A DNA stretch of 64,000 nt. It comes from Megalobrama amblycephala (lineage: Eukaryota; Chordata; Actinopteri; Cypriniformes; Xenocyprididae). Made by a program: the position numbers and the translations under genes. The notes below the pieces were generated by a model that was not told the DNA's origin, searched no databases, and saw nothing but the letters and a program-made list of their open reading frames with translations. Shown piece by piece: positions 21,950 through 33,064 of this stretch (positions are counted from its first letter, which is position 1; each line of letters opens with the position of its first letter). The DNA lies in NCBI RefSeq assembly GCF_018812025.1, contig NC_063054.1, forward strand, positions 8,669,582-8,733,581. The letters run 5' to 3'.

Positions 21950-22613
21950 ACAGTTCATAAATATTGATTAGTTTCTGATGTGCTCAGAAAACAAACATAA
22001 AAAATTATATCGTATACTTTACTTACAAATGGTAAACTTAAGTACTCCTGGTTGATCTTATTTACAAATAACAATGAGTGAAACCTCATTAATGAACTTT
22101 TTTTCAGAAAAAGAAACTGCTGAAGTTGGACTAACTCAAAGAAAAAGTCAATTCCATTCAGTTTAAGAAAAAAAGAAAAAAAAAAGTACAATATGTAACT
22201 CAGAAGTCAGGCAGCTTTTAGCAAAAGTTTAGCGGACAGAACTTCTTGCTTGGTGAGCCAGACATGTATATATCCCTATTGTACGGTAGTCATGTCCCCT
22301 GTTTTACTCCTATAATACTGAGTGCTCCTTTTCAAGCGGATAGGTCCATGCACAACCTGGTCGAAGTGAACAAGGATAAGTCTCTTAAAACATGTAACAG
22401 AGTGAGTCTCATGCTCTCTGTCGCACCGAGTTCGTGAAGTTTGGAACTCCCCGAAAGTCCAGTCAGAACATCCTTTTACGGCACGCGGCCGGCCGGACGG
22501 TCTCGGTCCCAGCGGGCTATAATGCCAGCAGTCGCGGCGGCTCGCAGACATAAAGCCCCTGAAGTTTGTCCCTTGCGTCTTTTTAAGTGAACTCAAATGT
22601 CCTCCGGTTCTTT

Positions 22614-23549
22614 TCAGAAAGTCTGCAGCTGTTGCGTCAACATAAGCTGGCAGCCGCTGTTGACGTGGTTCATGACTTTCTGCTTGAGCTGTGCCACTTG
22701 CTCGCGCAGCATGTTGGCGGTGGACGCCAGCTCCGAGTTCTGGGACTTCAGGTTCTTGACTTTGTCCTCCAGCCGGGAGATCCTCTCAAGTTTCCTCTTC
22801 CGGCATTTGGATGCGGCGATTCGGTTCCTCATGCGCTTCCTCTCGGCTTTAATCCGCTCCTGGCTCTCCATGTCAATGGGGGAGAGAGGTGGGGTCTCGC
22901 CGGGCATCTCCGGCACCGTCTGGGGCTCCTCTTTCAGCGCCTGAAGCCGCGGGTGCTGCACGGGCAGCTGCGTGTTGACGGTGTGCTGCGGCGGGGCGCT
23001 CGTGTAGCTCATCGCGGGGTTGGCCGTGCTGATGGCGGGGTTGAAAGTGTTCAGGTCCGCGTACACCGGCGGGTCAGAGCGCATGGACGAGCTGTACACC
23101 GCGCCACCTGCCATGGACGACACGGGTGCCATGCTGTTGTTGATGGTCGTTTGGGGAGCCGAGGTGACGTTGGGCATGTGCTGGTGATGCAGCTCGGCCA
23201 GTGCCCTCACAAAGCCCTCCGCGAAGCCCTCCTGCTCGTCGGTCACGTTCTTGGGACACAGAAACTGGGTCGGAGTCGGCGTTGTAGTGATCAGGCCGTT
23301 GCTAGACTGGATGATGAGCCTCTCCAACTCCGGCGAAGCCAGCTTGAGCAGTCCCACGTCCGGGGAGGTGAGGATGTCGCTGGCTTTGGCCCTCAGGTGG
23401 GGCTTCAGGTTGCCGGCTGGGTCGGTCAGATTCAGCGTCATGTTGTGTTTCAGAGCCTTGTGGTTGTATCCAAAAGGAGCGCTGTCATGCTGAGAGAAAG
23501 CGCTGTTTACAGAGTCATCGTAGAAAGTAGTTTCCATCTTGGTAGACAT
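22614..23549 (-). CDS. jun: AP-1 transcription factor subunit c-Jun
   Basis: Single-exon gene of 311 codons, starting [13 protein letters not shown] and ending TQQLQTF, slightly shorter than mammalian c-Jun. It binds TRE/CRE DNA as a homodimer or with Fos/ATF partners in the nucleus. Visible parts: delta/JNK-docking region (about residues 28-55); JNK sites Ser62 (LTSPD) and Ser72 (LASPE); TPTP at 90-93; a sumoylation-type LKEE at 205-208; the phosphodegron region GETPPLSP (218-225); basic region about 232-254 with [13 protein letters not shown] including redox Cys249; zipper leucines 260, 267, 274, 281 and 288. It lacks introns, as in other vertebrates. The reading frame is intact. A cyprinid could hold a second copy elsewhere. 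Confidence 0.97.
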   Translation of the reverse strand: MSTKMETTFYDDSVNSAFSQHDSAPFGYNHKALKHNMTLNLTDPAGNLKPHLRAKASDILTSPDVGLLKLASPELERLIIQSSNGLITTTPTPTQFLCPKNVTDEQEGFAEGFVRALAELHHQHMPNVTSAPQTTINNSMAPVSSMAGGAVYSSSMRSDPPVYADLNTFNPAISTANPAMSYTSAPPQHTVNTQLPVQHPRLQALKEEPQTVPEMPGETPPLSPIDMESQERIKAERKRMRNRIAASKCRKRKLERISRLEDKVKNLKSQNSELASTANMLREQVAQLKQKVMNHVNSGCQLMLTQQLQTF

Positions 23550-23840
23550 AGAAGAGAAAACGAAACTTTTTAGTTCAAAAGTAGTCTTTCACAAGTCCGC
23601 GTTCGGCAACAAGCGCCGCGGGAACGATCGCAAAGTTCGTAAACTCCCCGTTCGGCGTAAAACTTACTGCGTAAAGTTATCGCGCGGTGTCCCGAACTCT
23701 TCCTCTCGCGGATAGAAAGCTCTTCCACCGCGAGGATACCAGTGACTAAACAGCGCGGAGCCGAAAAGTTTTCTTGTTTATGTGTTAGTTCAAGTTGTGT
23801 TGCCTAGATGTTTCACTGTGGCGAGATCTGTATACTCTGA
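23550..23840 (-). promoter_or_regulatory. jun 5' UTR and core promoter region
   Basis: CG-rich sequence between the start codon and the expected transcription start. By analogy with c-jun promoters, where the proximal TRE is about 70 bases upstream of the start site, transcription should begin near 23835. No upstream splice site is needed. The exact start is inferred. Confidence 0.45.
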
Positions 23841-23885
23841 GCTTCTCCAGCGTGGAGGCAAACCTTATCTGCTACCGCTGCCCCA

Positions 23886-23895
23886 CTAAAAATAG
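23886..23895 (-). promoter_or_regulatory. MEF2/RSRF site of the jun promoter
   Basis: CTATTTTTAG on the minus strand, identical to the known MEF2 site of mammalian c-jun and in the same place relative to the proximal TRE. Confidence 0.8.
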
Positions 23896-23898
23896 CAA

Positions 23899-23906
23899 TG
23901 ATGTCA
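23899..23906 (-). promoter_or_regulatory. Proximal jun TRE (jun1TRE)
   Basis: TGACATCA on the minus strand, the variant AP-1 site bound by Jun/ATF2 in mammalian c-jun, which allows autoregulation. It is 4 bases upstream of the MEF2 site. Confidence 0.8.
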
Positions 23907-23921
23907 TGCGCGCAGTCTCTT

Positions 23922-23926
23922 ATTGG
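23922..23926 (-). promoter_or_regulatory. CCAAT box of the jun promoter
   Basis: CCAAT on the minus strand, about 16 bases upstream of the proximal TRE, as in other c-jun promoters. GC-rich motifs (ACCGCCTCC, GAACGCCCAG) follow further upstream. Confidence 0.65.
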
Positions 23927-24021
23927 CTGGAGGCGGTTTACTGGGCGTTCCACAATTTCAGATAAGGCGCGTTGCCTTGACGACCACCCAGAAGATTCTT
24001 CTTTCGCGGTGGCTTATGGGA

Positions 24022-24029
24022 TGAGGTAA
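24022..24029 (-). promoter_or_regulatory. Distal jun TRE (jun2TRE)
   Basis: TTACCTCA on the minus strand, the distal AP-1-like site of c-jun promoters. The spacing to the proximal TRE is about 120 bases, close to that in mammals. Confidence 0.75.
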
Positions 24030-24199
24030 TGCTGTAAGGCGAAGAAGCGGTGCATTGTGGGATTACGTATTGTTTTTGAATATCTGGTTACCCGCTTAGC
24101 TGTTTTAGACCGTGGCAGTGGCGGGATAGATACAAAGAAGCCGAGTAATGTTTAATTTGTTACTTTTTAACTCATTTTTTCACGACGTTTCAGTCTGAG

Positions 24200-27104
24200 A
24201 AGAGGGAGCACGAAGTGTGTATTTCCGCGTATATTTGAGTGTTGGGCAATTTCATAAGACGCAGCCGCCCGTGATGTTAAACACCGTCAGGATTAGATGC
24301 TTTATGAATTGTTTAGATATGTTAAAATTCACTCTCGTGTGGCGCGAAGAAACTGCTGTTTTATGGCAAAGTGCATTTGCTCCTTCAGGTCAGCCAATGG
24401 TTTTGAAAAGGGGCGTGTCTTATCGTGGACTGACAGCGTGCCACAAGGTCCATCGTCCGTCTCCGTGACAGTCCCTAGAGATCCTCTCAAAACTACATAC
24501 GCAAGTGTTAAACGTCAATGTTCAAACCACAACCGCAAACGAATCAAATTTAACGTGACAGTTGTTAAGTAACTTTTAAGCAGGATTCCATACTAGTTTG
24601 GGATATTTTTACTCAATTTAAACGAGTTTTAAACTTATATAAAGATGTAATTACACGTTTATTTGTATTCAGTGTTGAGGTGGACGTTTGTATGCTTGTC
24701 AGGTAGGCTACATATTTGTTGCCGTTAACAATGTGATGTAAAACTCTAACACAAATATAACAAAACAGTCTGAACTAAAGTACATCCATAAGACACGGAT
24801 AAGATCGTTTTTCGTCGCCACCTGGACTTATCGACAGTCTCTGGCACATTTCACTTTGTTGCGACAGATCAAGTGTTCGTGCATGTAAACATGACATTGC
24901 GTGTCACTGACTGAATACAAAATATGGACTTTACACACAAAGTTAATGCTTTAGCATTACATACAAAAGTTTGTCATGCTAATCAAGCTATTTTAATTTG
25001 AGTTCATACTTGTTTTCTTTAGTTTAACACCTTTATTTTGTACAAATATAGCTATTTTCTCTGAATGTATGACAGATAAACGTCAAACCAGTAAGTTAAG
25101 AAACATAAGTTAGTTTTTTTTTTTTTACATACAGTGAATTTAGAACAAATCTAAGATACACAAATAACATTAGTATACGTAACAAAACACATTATTATTA
25201 CAATATATACATACAAGAATTACAAAATATATGAACTAGCCTAATGAAAGTGAAGAGGCAATTCATACTTATAATGGTTTTAGATTCTTATTTAATATTT
25301 TTTAGTTTAATTTAAAAACATACCTCAATTTATACTTAAATGTTTTTAAAACTAGCCAAAAGAATGATACAAAATAGCATTCATGGGCGGTATAATCACT
25401 TGAGATGTGGCTTTTGGAGGGATTCTGCAATATTTACTGTCAGCTTTATTTGGAATTTCTATTGGATTTCTAAAAATCTTTGATCATTCATAGTTCAAGT
25501 GTACAAAGGTCAGAGAGGGTTTTTATTGTAAATTAAAGGTCATGACCAGACTGAAGCATCCTGATCCTCTTTCTGATCACGATAGATGATGCAGGCAGTA
25601 GGGGATGTCCAGAGTTACAACAGAGAAAATCATCTGTGTTTTTGTACTTGACAGAAACTCGTTTGGGCAGCACAACCCAGACAGACCAAATGTAGAAAAT
25701 GGCAACTTGCCTGTGAAACCAGTTCCTCACACCATGTCTGTTTGCTTCTTTCCTTTTTTAGATTTCCTTGAATTCTCATATCACCTTTCGCACTGGTGTA
25801 CTTTGTTACATGTTTAAGTGTGTTACGAAATCCAGGTGTACATTTCCTTTTTAATCCCCATGCGTGCCGTGTCATCCAGACTATACAGTTTGTCACTATC
25901 ACCTGCTTCACCTAACATAAACTGCAGTGTAGAGCAGTTATATCTATAGTGTATGACAGTAACCCTAATATAAATTTTCTTTATTTTTATATACATTTTT
26001 CATGTATATAAGTGAATCTTAATGTTTAGGCCATCAGTAGTTATATCTTTCAGTCTCTGAGCCACCCAGGTAGAGGCTGGTATGGACTGGTCTTCACCGT
26101 TACCCTTGTACCCATGGAAAAAGCAATTATTTATACATCAGTGTATATACTATAATCGTTAATATAGCTGTTGGTATAATATCAGATATCCATGGGCCGT
26201 GTTTTCTTTGACATGTGGCCTGTCGTTATTTGCAGCCGCCCAGTCGTCTCAGCAGTGGTCCGTCCGTCTATGAGGAGGGTCTCTGTATAGTAATTGCCCT
26301 CCGCCACATGCTGAATTCGTGAAAACTGAAACACACTGCGCTGGATTCATACAAACATACATGTTCACTCAGCTGTAATTTGCTGTGTTGTTAAACAGGT
26401 TAAAATGATTTTATTTTTGTTAAAGGGTGTGCTTGCTTCAGAATGTAAATCAGCCATGTTTTCCATTAACATTAGTAGAATGGGAACGTTTTGTTTAACT
26501 AGAACTTGTTTGTCCTTGTATAACAGCCAGTTACGTTCTGTCCTAGGTCACGCCTAATAAGAAAATAAATCCAAAGGGAGTAGTGTTTATAGTAATTACA
26601 CGGTGAGTGCATTCTTGAATTCTTTATTGACGCTCCTGAAATTTCAAATTTGATATGTATTTAAGCCATTGTCTCCACTTTGGCAGATAGTTTCTTTACA
26701 AATATAATACTGTTGGTTATACTATTAATTATATAATTTATGGAATACTCAATTCTGACATCCTAACTGTTGTCTTTTACAATAATGTATATATGAAGGC
26801 TGTTGTGGTGAGAAATCGGGTCTCCTTTAGGACCCTGAGTGATCCCATTGGTTCAACGGACTTTTAATGGGTAGTATTTTTAGCGCCTGATTATAATTCC
26901 TACAAAATCATGTTATGATTTATGTAGTTTAAAATGCATTATAAGGTCTTAAAATAGTTTACTAGTATATAACTGAACCTATAGGTTGTGAAATCAAGCA
27001 TTTCTCATTCTTACTGTTTTTTTAGTTAGCTTACGTACTAGCATAGCATACATCTACCTGATAAGCCTGTTAGCTTAGCTTATTATATTAGCTATTTAGC
27101 CCAA
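24200..27104. other. jun upstream flank, no gene
   Basis: No splice-flanked or family-like open frame. A second CCAAT/GC-box pair (GCCAATGG near 24393, GGGGCGTGTC near 24410) may extend the jun promoter or serve divergent transcription. From 26000 to 26360 the sequence is repeat-free and of mixed composition. Further repeats are few until 27105. Confidence 0.4.
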
Positions 27105-27270
27105 TCACATTTCAAAAAATCACGTCCTGTGGGTAAAATTTGCCTTTTGGGCGAGGTCCCCCTGGTAATATTTGCATTCCAGGGGCTAAATATCTTGTTA
27201 TTTCAACCCGCGGCAACAGAGTAAAAGAAGCCCAATTCCGCGGGAAAACCACAGACTGGGCAACGCTGTG
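27105..27270. repeat. Interspersed repeat, second copy
   Basis: Same motif order as at 3362-3575: CTGTGGGTAAAAT, CATTCCAGGGGCTAAATATC, TTCCGCGGGAAAACCAC, then TGGGCAACGCTG. Both copies share their orientation. Confidence 0.6.
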
Positions 27271-27474
27271 CTCTGCTTCTGTGAACGGTTAACCCCGCCT
27301 ACTTTGATTTGATTGGCCATCTGAAAAATTTTGACATTGACAAGGGATTAGGCCCTGCTGTAGGCTATATCCAACCCAATCTCAAGGGGAAACGTAATTT
27401 TTACATGGTGAGGATTTTCTATAAATTCGTACAATGTTAACTACGAAAAAATATCATTAAAAAAATAAATAAAA

Positions 27475-27600
27475 AAATAAGAGTGAGGGTCCTACCCTAA
27501 CCCCATCCCTAAACATAACATCACTGGGGCGTATATAGCAAATCGACAAATCATGCAAATTCATATGAATTCATAAATTAGCCACCAATTAAGACTGTGA
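27475..27600. repeat. Degenerate copy of the AATTCGTACG-type MITE
   Basis: CTACCCTAACCCCATCCCTAA followed by CACTGGGGCGTATA and CATATGAATTCAT resembles the centre and right half of the palindromic repeat at 52955-53215, with many changes. Confidence 0.4.
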
Positions 27601-28140
27601 TGTGCTACTTCCATGACTCTCGTATCACATCGCAGACTTGCTCTGTTTCATTTTATACTGGTGCTATTTTGCGTCCCACTGTTAGTGAAAATGATCTCTG
27701 AGAACTTCAGCGTTAACATTAGGTCTGCTATATTGTATGCCGTGTTGCTGCTGCGCGTTTGAGTTTGTGAATAATGTTATATCTGAGGCGAGCGGAGCTT
27801 GAGGAACAGCTGCCCGGTCATGTCCCCTGCCCTGCTGCACCCTTCTCTGTTTTAATGCCAGTCTGTCCAATCCCTCATAAAAGCCCATTGTGGTCCCAGG
27901 CCTGTCACTGTGTGTCTGTAATTAGTGTTCTGTAGTTCATTGCCCTCGAGCCCATGGTTAGAAATCACTAGGGTCCTAATGGAGGGCTGGTCAAAGGTCA
28001 CAGAGTAATCCTGTCATATCCAAGCCCATTGTCAGGACTCCACAGCCATCTTAACGGCCGTCTCCTGTCTCTGAGACAGAGTAAATCAGAGTACTGGCGC
28101 TAGCTGGACAGAGTGAAAGAATACACTGGACAGGTAACCC
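27600..28140. other. Repeat-free island upstream of jun
   Basis: Mixed-composition DNA without repeat termini or open frames. Contains TGTAATTAGTG (near 27919), TCAAAGGTCA (near 27990) and AAATCACTAGGG. Candidate conserved regulatory DNA; nothing proves it. Confidence 0.3.
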
Positions 28141-28401
28141 TGTGGGGGTCGTAGGTTTTTTTTTCTTTTTGTGGAAGAGAATAGGCTATTTTATGGATCA
28201 CAGCTCAGTAATCACCTTGCTACTTAATTTTTAGTGATTCTTGCTTTATTATTGCTCATATAGGGTCAGGAGTGTGTTCTAAATGGATTTGTGCTACAGA
28301 CACAAACGACGCCTTAAAATTTGCAACTTGTTTAAAAGAGATGTGTTATTACTTTTATAAGTAATAAGTAATAATACTAAGTAATAACACATTCATATAC
28401 A

Positions 28402-28995
28402 ATATATTTTTTAGGATGGACCTGGTGACTTTTTTCCCCCCATCGGATCACAGGTGGACAACGCTAAATACAGGTGTAAACAGGGTGTAAGTTTTGAGCT
28501 TGTCCACTTTCGAACACTTCCAGAGGTAGTCAAAAATGCATTGGACCGGATTGCTTTCGTAGTGTAGATGCTCATGTGGTTGAATGTGTTCAAACAGCCG
28601 TAAAAGACCGACTACTCTCCGCCTACTTTGCCAGCTGAATACCCAAGTTTGGTTTGGAGCCATTCCTCACCATTCCTGATTTCTAACACACACTCACAGC
28701 AATCGGCTGGTCTTGCGGTTGTCAGAGCAGAAATGAATGCTGCTGCTCTCCGTATATGTTTTTCCATCGTGTCCGGTTGCGTTCATATGTAAATTGCATG
28801 AGCTTATTTTGTCCATTACATTGAAAGTTCTGAAAAACCCATACATTTATCCGCCTATAGACCCTCCCCTCTATGAAATCAGGACAGAATTGGTCAAAAG
28901 TGGACAAAAGAGACTGATTAAAATACCAGGTGAAAACAGGTATGTGTCTCCCTCAACCACTTGTGATCCGATTGACCAAAACACATCTTAAAACC
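28402..28995. mobile_element. Palindromic transposon, GGATCACA-GTGG family
   Basis: Left CATCGGATCACAGGTGGACA is answered by CACTTGTGATCCGATTGACC near 28961-28978. CAGGTGTAAACAG occurs at the left end and, after inversion of context, near 28995. A longer copy is at 49530-50195. Non-coding. Confidence 0.6.
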
Positions 28996-28999
28996 AGGT

Positions 29000-30284
29000 G
29001 TAAACAGTGCTTTTAAGAATTTCTTGAGTCTGTGTGCATCTCTCAACTGTGTTCGGCAACAGCGTCTCTACTAATAATGAAACTGTAAGTTTATCTGCTT
29101 CAAGAACAGTGTCGTTATTACCTCGCTAGTGAGAAATGTAATGTAGTTTTTAAGTTGCTAATCAATTTTACTGATAAAATCATCAGAGCAGCGCCGACAA
29201 CACGTTTCTGTGTGAGCGTGTGTCTGTACTGTTTGAGTGGGAGAGAGAGCGGGAGAAAGACAGTATGTGCTTTCCATACATAATAAAACATAATTTTGTG
29301 GCATAAAACATGGAAATAATTTGTCGTTTTTATACTATTGTTTACTATATTTATTTGCGTGGTCGGTGTCATTGTGGGTTTTGGCTCTTTTGCTGTTGTA
29401 GGCTGTAAGGACCTTTGAAATAACTGAAATCGTTTGGCGAAGTGATGGACATGTAATGTGGTCAAGACCTGCCTACTTTAGCTCTGCATTTCCCTGAGGT
29501 TTGTCAACCAATCAGATTCAAGAATTCAACAGCCCCATAATATCAAATTAAATAAACTAAGACTTAAAACAAATCTGTCTGTCATAGAACAAATCACAAG
29601 AGTCCTGAAAACTCCATCTTCACTTTCATCACTTGTCTTTGTAGAGCACTATATATTTTCAAGTTAGCTAATAAGAGACTAATAATTTAAACTAGTGCTG
29701 GGAAACCATTTTTTCACCTTGGATTGTTTTGTCGAGCCTTTAGTTTTTGTCTTACCTCACTCTCATTCAGTTTTTAGTGTTTCATAACACATTCCATTGG
29801 GACAAAGGCAGAGATGTTTTGAAATGCATGTTTGTTCAATCTAAACCAACTGAAATATTGATACACCTTCTCATTCATCTATTCATAAACTCCTCTAATT
29901 TTGAATTACAGTGAATGAAAGATTGATAAAGCAGGCTGATTGTGAAGCCATGTGGCTTTTCATTCATAACCATTTCCTTGAAAAAAAAAAATAAATAGAG
30001 CAAACTGGAACAGGTGGAGAGGGAGATAAGCCGAACTCTACCTCCATGTTCAGTGTTGTTACTTAATGCTTTATATGAACTCCCTGACAACAAAAACTTG
30101 CACGCAAAGATGGACCCCTCAGTGGCAAAATAGACAACAACAACAACAAAAAAAAATGTAACAGATCTATAACGTCCATACGTTTTTTTTTTTTCAATAT
30201 CAATATTTTAGATTAAAATCAATATATTAAAATAAATATACATTTAAATATTAAATATTAATCACCTTTTATCCTTTATTAATT
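29000..30284. other. Non-coding, nothing recognised
   Basis: AT-rich DNA with short chance frames on both strands, including a 115-codon minus-strand frame (29465-29118) without splice sites, domains or protein-like composition. Poly-T and AT runs increase towards 30284. Confidence 0.35.
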
Positions 30285-31181
30285 GGTTTCCGTATTCCAA
30301 ATTATTATGCAAGTGAAATATCAGTAAGGTTTCAGTACAATAACATTCAGATTTTAGTTTTTCTAAGAAAATGTTTGTTTGTTTATTTATCCATGTCTTT
30401 TTAGATAACTGGTATCAATCTAAGACAAAATTATTTGCCAGGTCTATGGAAACCCTCCTTAGAGGTTGTTCCACATTATTAAGCAAGTCACAGTTCTCAT
30501 GCAATATGGGGAGGAAGAAAGATCTTTGTGAAGATGAGAAGCATGAAATGGTAAAATGTTGTGCAAAAGGCATGAAAACAACTAATATTGTGTGAAAACT
30601 GAATGGAGATCATCGAATTATCATAAGATTTGTGCGTGATTTAGAGCACAGCAGAACTCGGTCAGATAAAGGCTTATTAATGAAAGTTCCTGTTAAAAAA
30701 ATGTATTGTATTAAAAGGGCAGCTATAAAAAAGCCAGTGTTGAACAGCAAACAGGTATTTGAAGCTGCTGGTGTCTCTGGAGTCTCAAGAAGCTCTCCAT
30801 GCAGGCTGGCAGTTGTGCGTAAAGATGCATTTTAGCCACTCCAAACCAAACCTCACAAAGATAAACATTTACAGTGGGTTTAGAAATACATTTTCAAACA
30901 GTTTTATTGCTGTGGTGTTTTTTTGCAGCATGGGATAATGCATAGTGCATTGTATTTCAGAAGGCACTATCCTCCTTTTTATACCATAGCTGAAAATGGC
31001 CAGTTATGAACTCCACATATCTTGCAAAAGTCATTTTAATACCCTCGGAGACCCTAAAGGGACCTTCCATCTCACTTCCAAATATTCCAGCCCAAATCAT
31101 CACTAGCTCCTTGCTGACATCGCAGTCTTGTTGGAACATGGAGGCCATTCACCAACCATCCAGAAATCCATCCATTTAGAC

Positions 31182-32462
31182 CAGCACTTCTCAAAGTCCG
31201 GACTCCGGTCCGGATCCGGACCCGGAGGGAATTCAATCCGGACCCGCCTCCATTTCATATTTCAACAGCAGTAATTGTGTGTAAGGGATTAAAAATCTGG
31301 ATTTCCATGAACGCATGTCAAAATCATTTGTTTAGTGTTTTATGTCTTTTTGGAGATGGTCCGAAATTAAAGCGAAGGCGAGATATTTAAAGTTTTCCTC
31401 CGTGATTCAGTTGCCATGACATCCAGTGAGCGTATACTTTTGACATAACTGGGCGCGAGTCGCGCGACGCGACACTTCACGCTGTAAGCGTTTGAATGGG
31501 TGTGGAGCAGTGGTTCTCAACCTGCGGCCCGCATACAATTTATTTTTGTTTTAAAATTTAAATTAAAGTGAATTAAATAAATATAAATGAGCTATAATTC
31601 TTTATTTATCATATAAAATAATTTTGGTGAGTATTTATTATTTTCAGACATCAGGCAATGTTGGTTAATGACGCAATCACTCAGTTAACGAAACAAACAC
31701 AAGTGCGCGCTTAGGAAGAATTCAAACAGTAGCCATTCATTTTGTAAATTTAAGCCTCAAAATGGTCAAATTTGTTATTAAAGGAGAAAAACTAAATGTG
31801 GAACATAAAATGAAGGAACACATACAAACAAGAAGAGTCGCAGCATCAGCAGTAAGGTAAGAAGAATGGAAGAATCAGTTTGCTGTTAATGAGCGAGATG
31901 GGCAGCCTTCCTGTTTGCTCTGTAGTAAAGTACTTGACAAGCAAAACCTACAATTTCAAAAGACTGAACTGTGAATTCGATGTGTGTGTTTGATGTATTT
32001 TAAATCAGTAAAAATAACCGCATCAGCGCACACGCGGCTGGAATGAGCCCAACTCTGCACGCGCTCGCGGATCCGATGCTGCGCGAGGGATTGCGACATG
32101 ACCTAGCCTACAATGCGTTCAGTGTTGTTTGTAAAAAGAGCTGAGTATTGCGATGCTGTTGAAGAGAGTCATAAAGTCATACAAAATTAAATAGCAACTT
32201 AAAGTGATTGTATATACAGTTTGTGTGTTCATTGAGCATTACTGATTATTATTGTAAAGCTAATGTCAGTAAGTTAGTTTTTATTTGTTATTTATTGTGT
32301 GCAACATATAGGTATAATAATAGTATTATCTGCTAATACCATAACATTAAATCTGATTGGTTTGCATTGGTGACGTCATATGTAGCTAAATTATATGCGG
32401 CCCGTGAGACTTGCACTTGGACCATTGTGCGGCCCACTGGGAAAAAAGTTTGAGAACCACTG
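31182..32462. mobile_element. Chimeric hAT element with exact 8-bp target duplication
   Basis: Flanked by ATTTAGAC at 31174-31181 and 32463-32470. It starts CAGCACTTCTCAAAG and ends TTTGAGAACCACTG. A second left-type end, CAGTGGTTCTCAACCTGCGG, lies inside at 31508 and matches the right end better than the outer one does. The 3' part has GCGGCCCGTGAG and GCGGCCCACTGG near the right end. Confidence 0.75.
31762..31970 (+). pseudogene. hAT transposase fragment with BED-like zinc finger
   Basis: MVKFVIKGEK to a stop after 32 codons (31860). The frame continues past it with EEWKNQFAVNERDGQPSCLL and CSKVLDKQN, which looks like the CxxC half of a BED finger of hAT transposases of the SCAND3/ZBED type. 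No catalytic region follows. Confidence 0.5.
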
Positions 32463-32723
32463 ATTTAGACCATCCATTGTAGTACGGCATTAGTCAGTGA
32501 ATAAAACTATTTAAAAATGAGTCTTAATGTATTTCTAAACCCACTGTAAATGTTTCTCTTTGTGAGCTTTGGTTTGGAGTGGCTGAAATGCATCTTTACG
32601 CACAACTGCCAGCCTGCATGGAGAGCTTCTTGAGACTCCAGACACAACAGGAGCTTCAAATACCTTGAATACTTTGACAGGAACTTTCATTAATAAGCCT
32701 TTATCTGACCGAGTTCTGCTGTG

Positions 32724-32740
32724 CTAACCCTAACCCTAAT
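32724..32740. repeat. Short telomere-like tract
   Basis: CTAACCCTAACCCTAAT in the right arm of the fold-back. It takes the place of about 40 bases present in the left arm (ATCGAATTATCATAAG... near 30612). Confidence 0.6.
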
Positions 32741-33064
32741 CTCCATTCAGTTTTCACACAGTATTAGTTGTTTTCATGCCTTTTGCACAACATTGGACCA
32801 TTTCATGCTTCTCATCTTCAGAAAGATCTTTCTTCCTCCCCATATTGCATGAGAACTGTGACTTGCTTAATAATGTGGAACAACCTCTAAGGAGGGTTTC
32901 CATAGACCTGGCAAATAATTTTGTCTGAGATTGATACCAGTTATCTAAAAAGACATGGATAAATAAACAAACAAACATTTTCTTAGAAAAACTAAAATCT
33001 GAATGTTTATTGTACTGAAACCTTACAGATATGTCACTTGCATAATCATTTGGAACGCAGTGTA

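Larger units (their letters stand above)
30957..33050 (-). pseudogene. Broken Tc1-type transposase in the fold-back
   Basis: The minus-strand reading starts at about 32835 with MGRKKDLSEDEKHEM (helix-turn-helix region) and meets a stop after KGMKTTNTV. A changed segment with CTAACCCTAACCCTAA follows, then EAPVVSGVSRSSPCRLAV-like sequence. The frame is then broken by the hAT insertion at 32462-31182. It resumes with IWAGIFGSEMEGPF and HFQLWYKKED and stops at 30957, before the last catalytic acidic residue. The plus-strand arm at 30506-30835 repeats the first part (MGRKKDLCEDEKHEM). Not functional. Confidence 0.65.
30285..33064 (-). mobile_element. Fold-back Tc1 element split by a hAT insertion
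   Basis: Two inverted arms, about 30289-30915 (plus orientation) and about 32495-33062 (minus), each begin near TTCCAA(A/T)(T/G)ATTATGCAAGTG. Both contain the same transposase start, MGRKKDLxEDEKHEM. The loop holds the second part of the transposase on the minus strand (31148-30957) and the hAT element at 31182-32462. Normal Tc1 ends are far shorter, so one half seems to have been replaced by an inverted copy of the other. Confidence 0.7.

Noticed and set aside
22587..23573. 328-codon plus-strand frame opposite jun
   Set aside because: Exact antisense of the jun coding region, whose GC-rich third positions keep the opposite strand free of stops. Its composition (runs of H, R, V, G) is not protein-like and no family fits.
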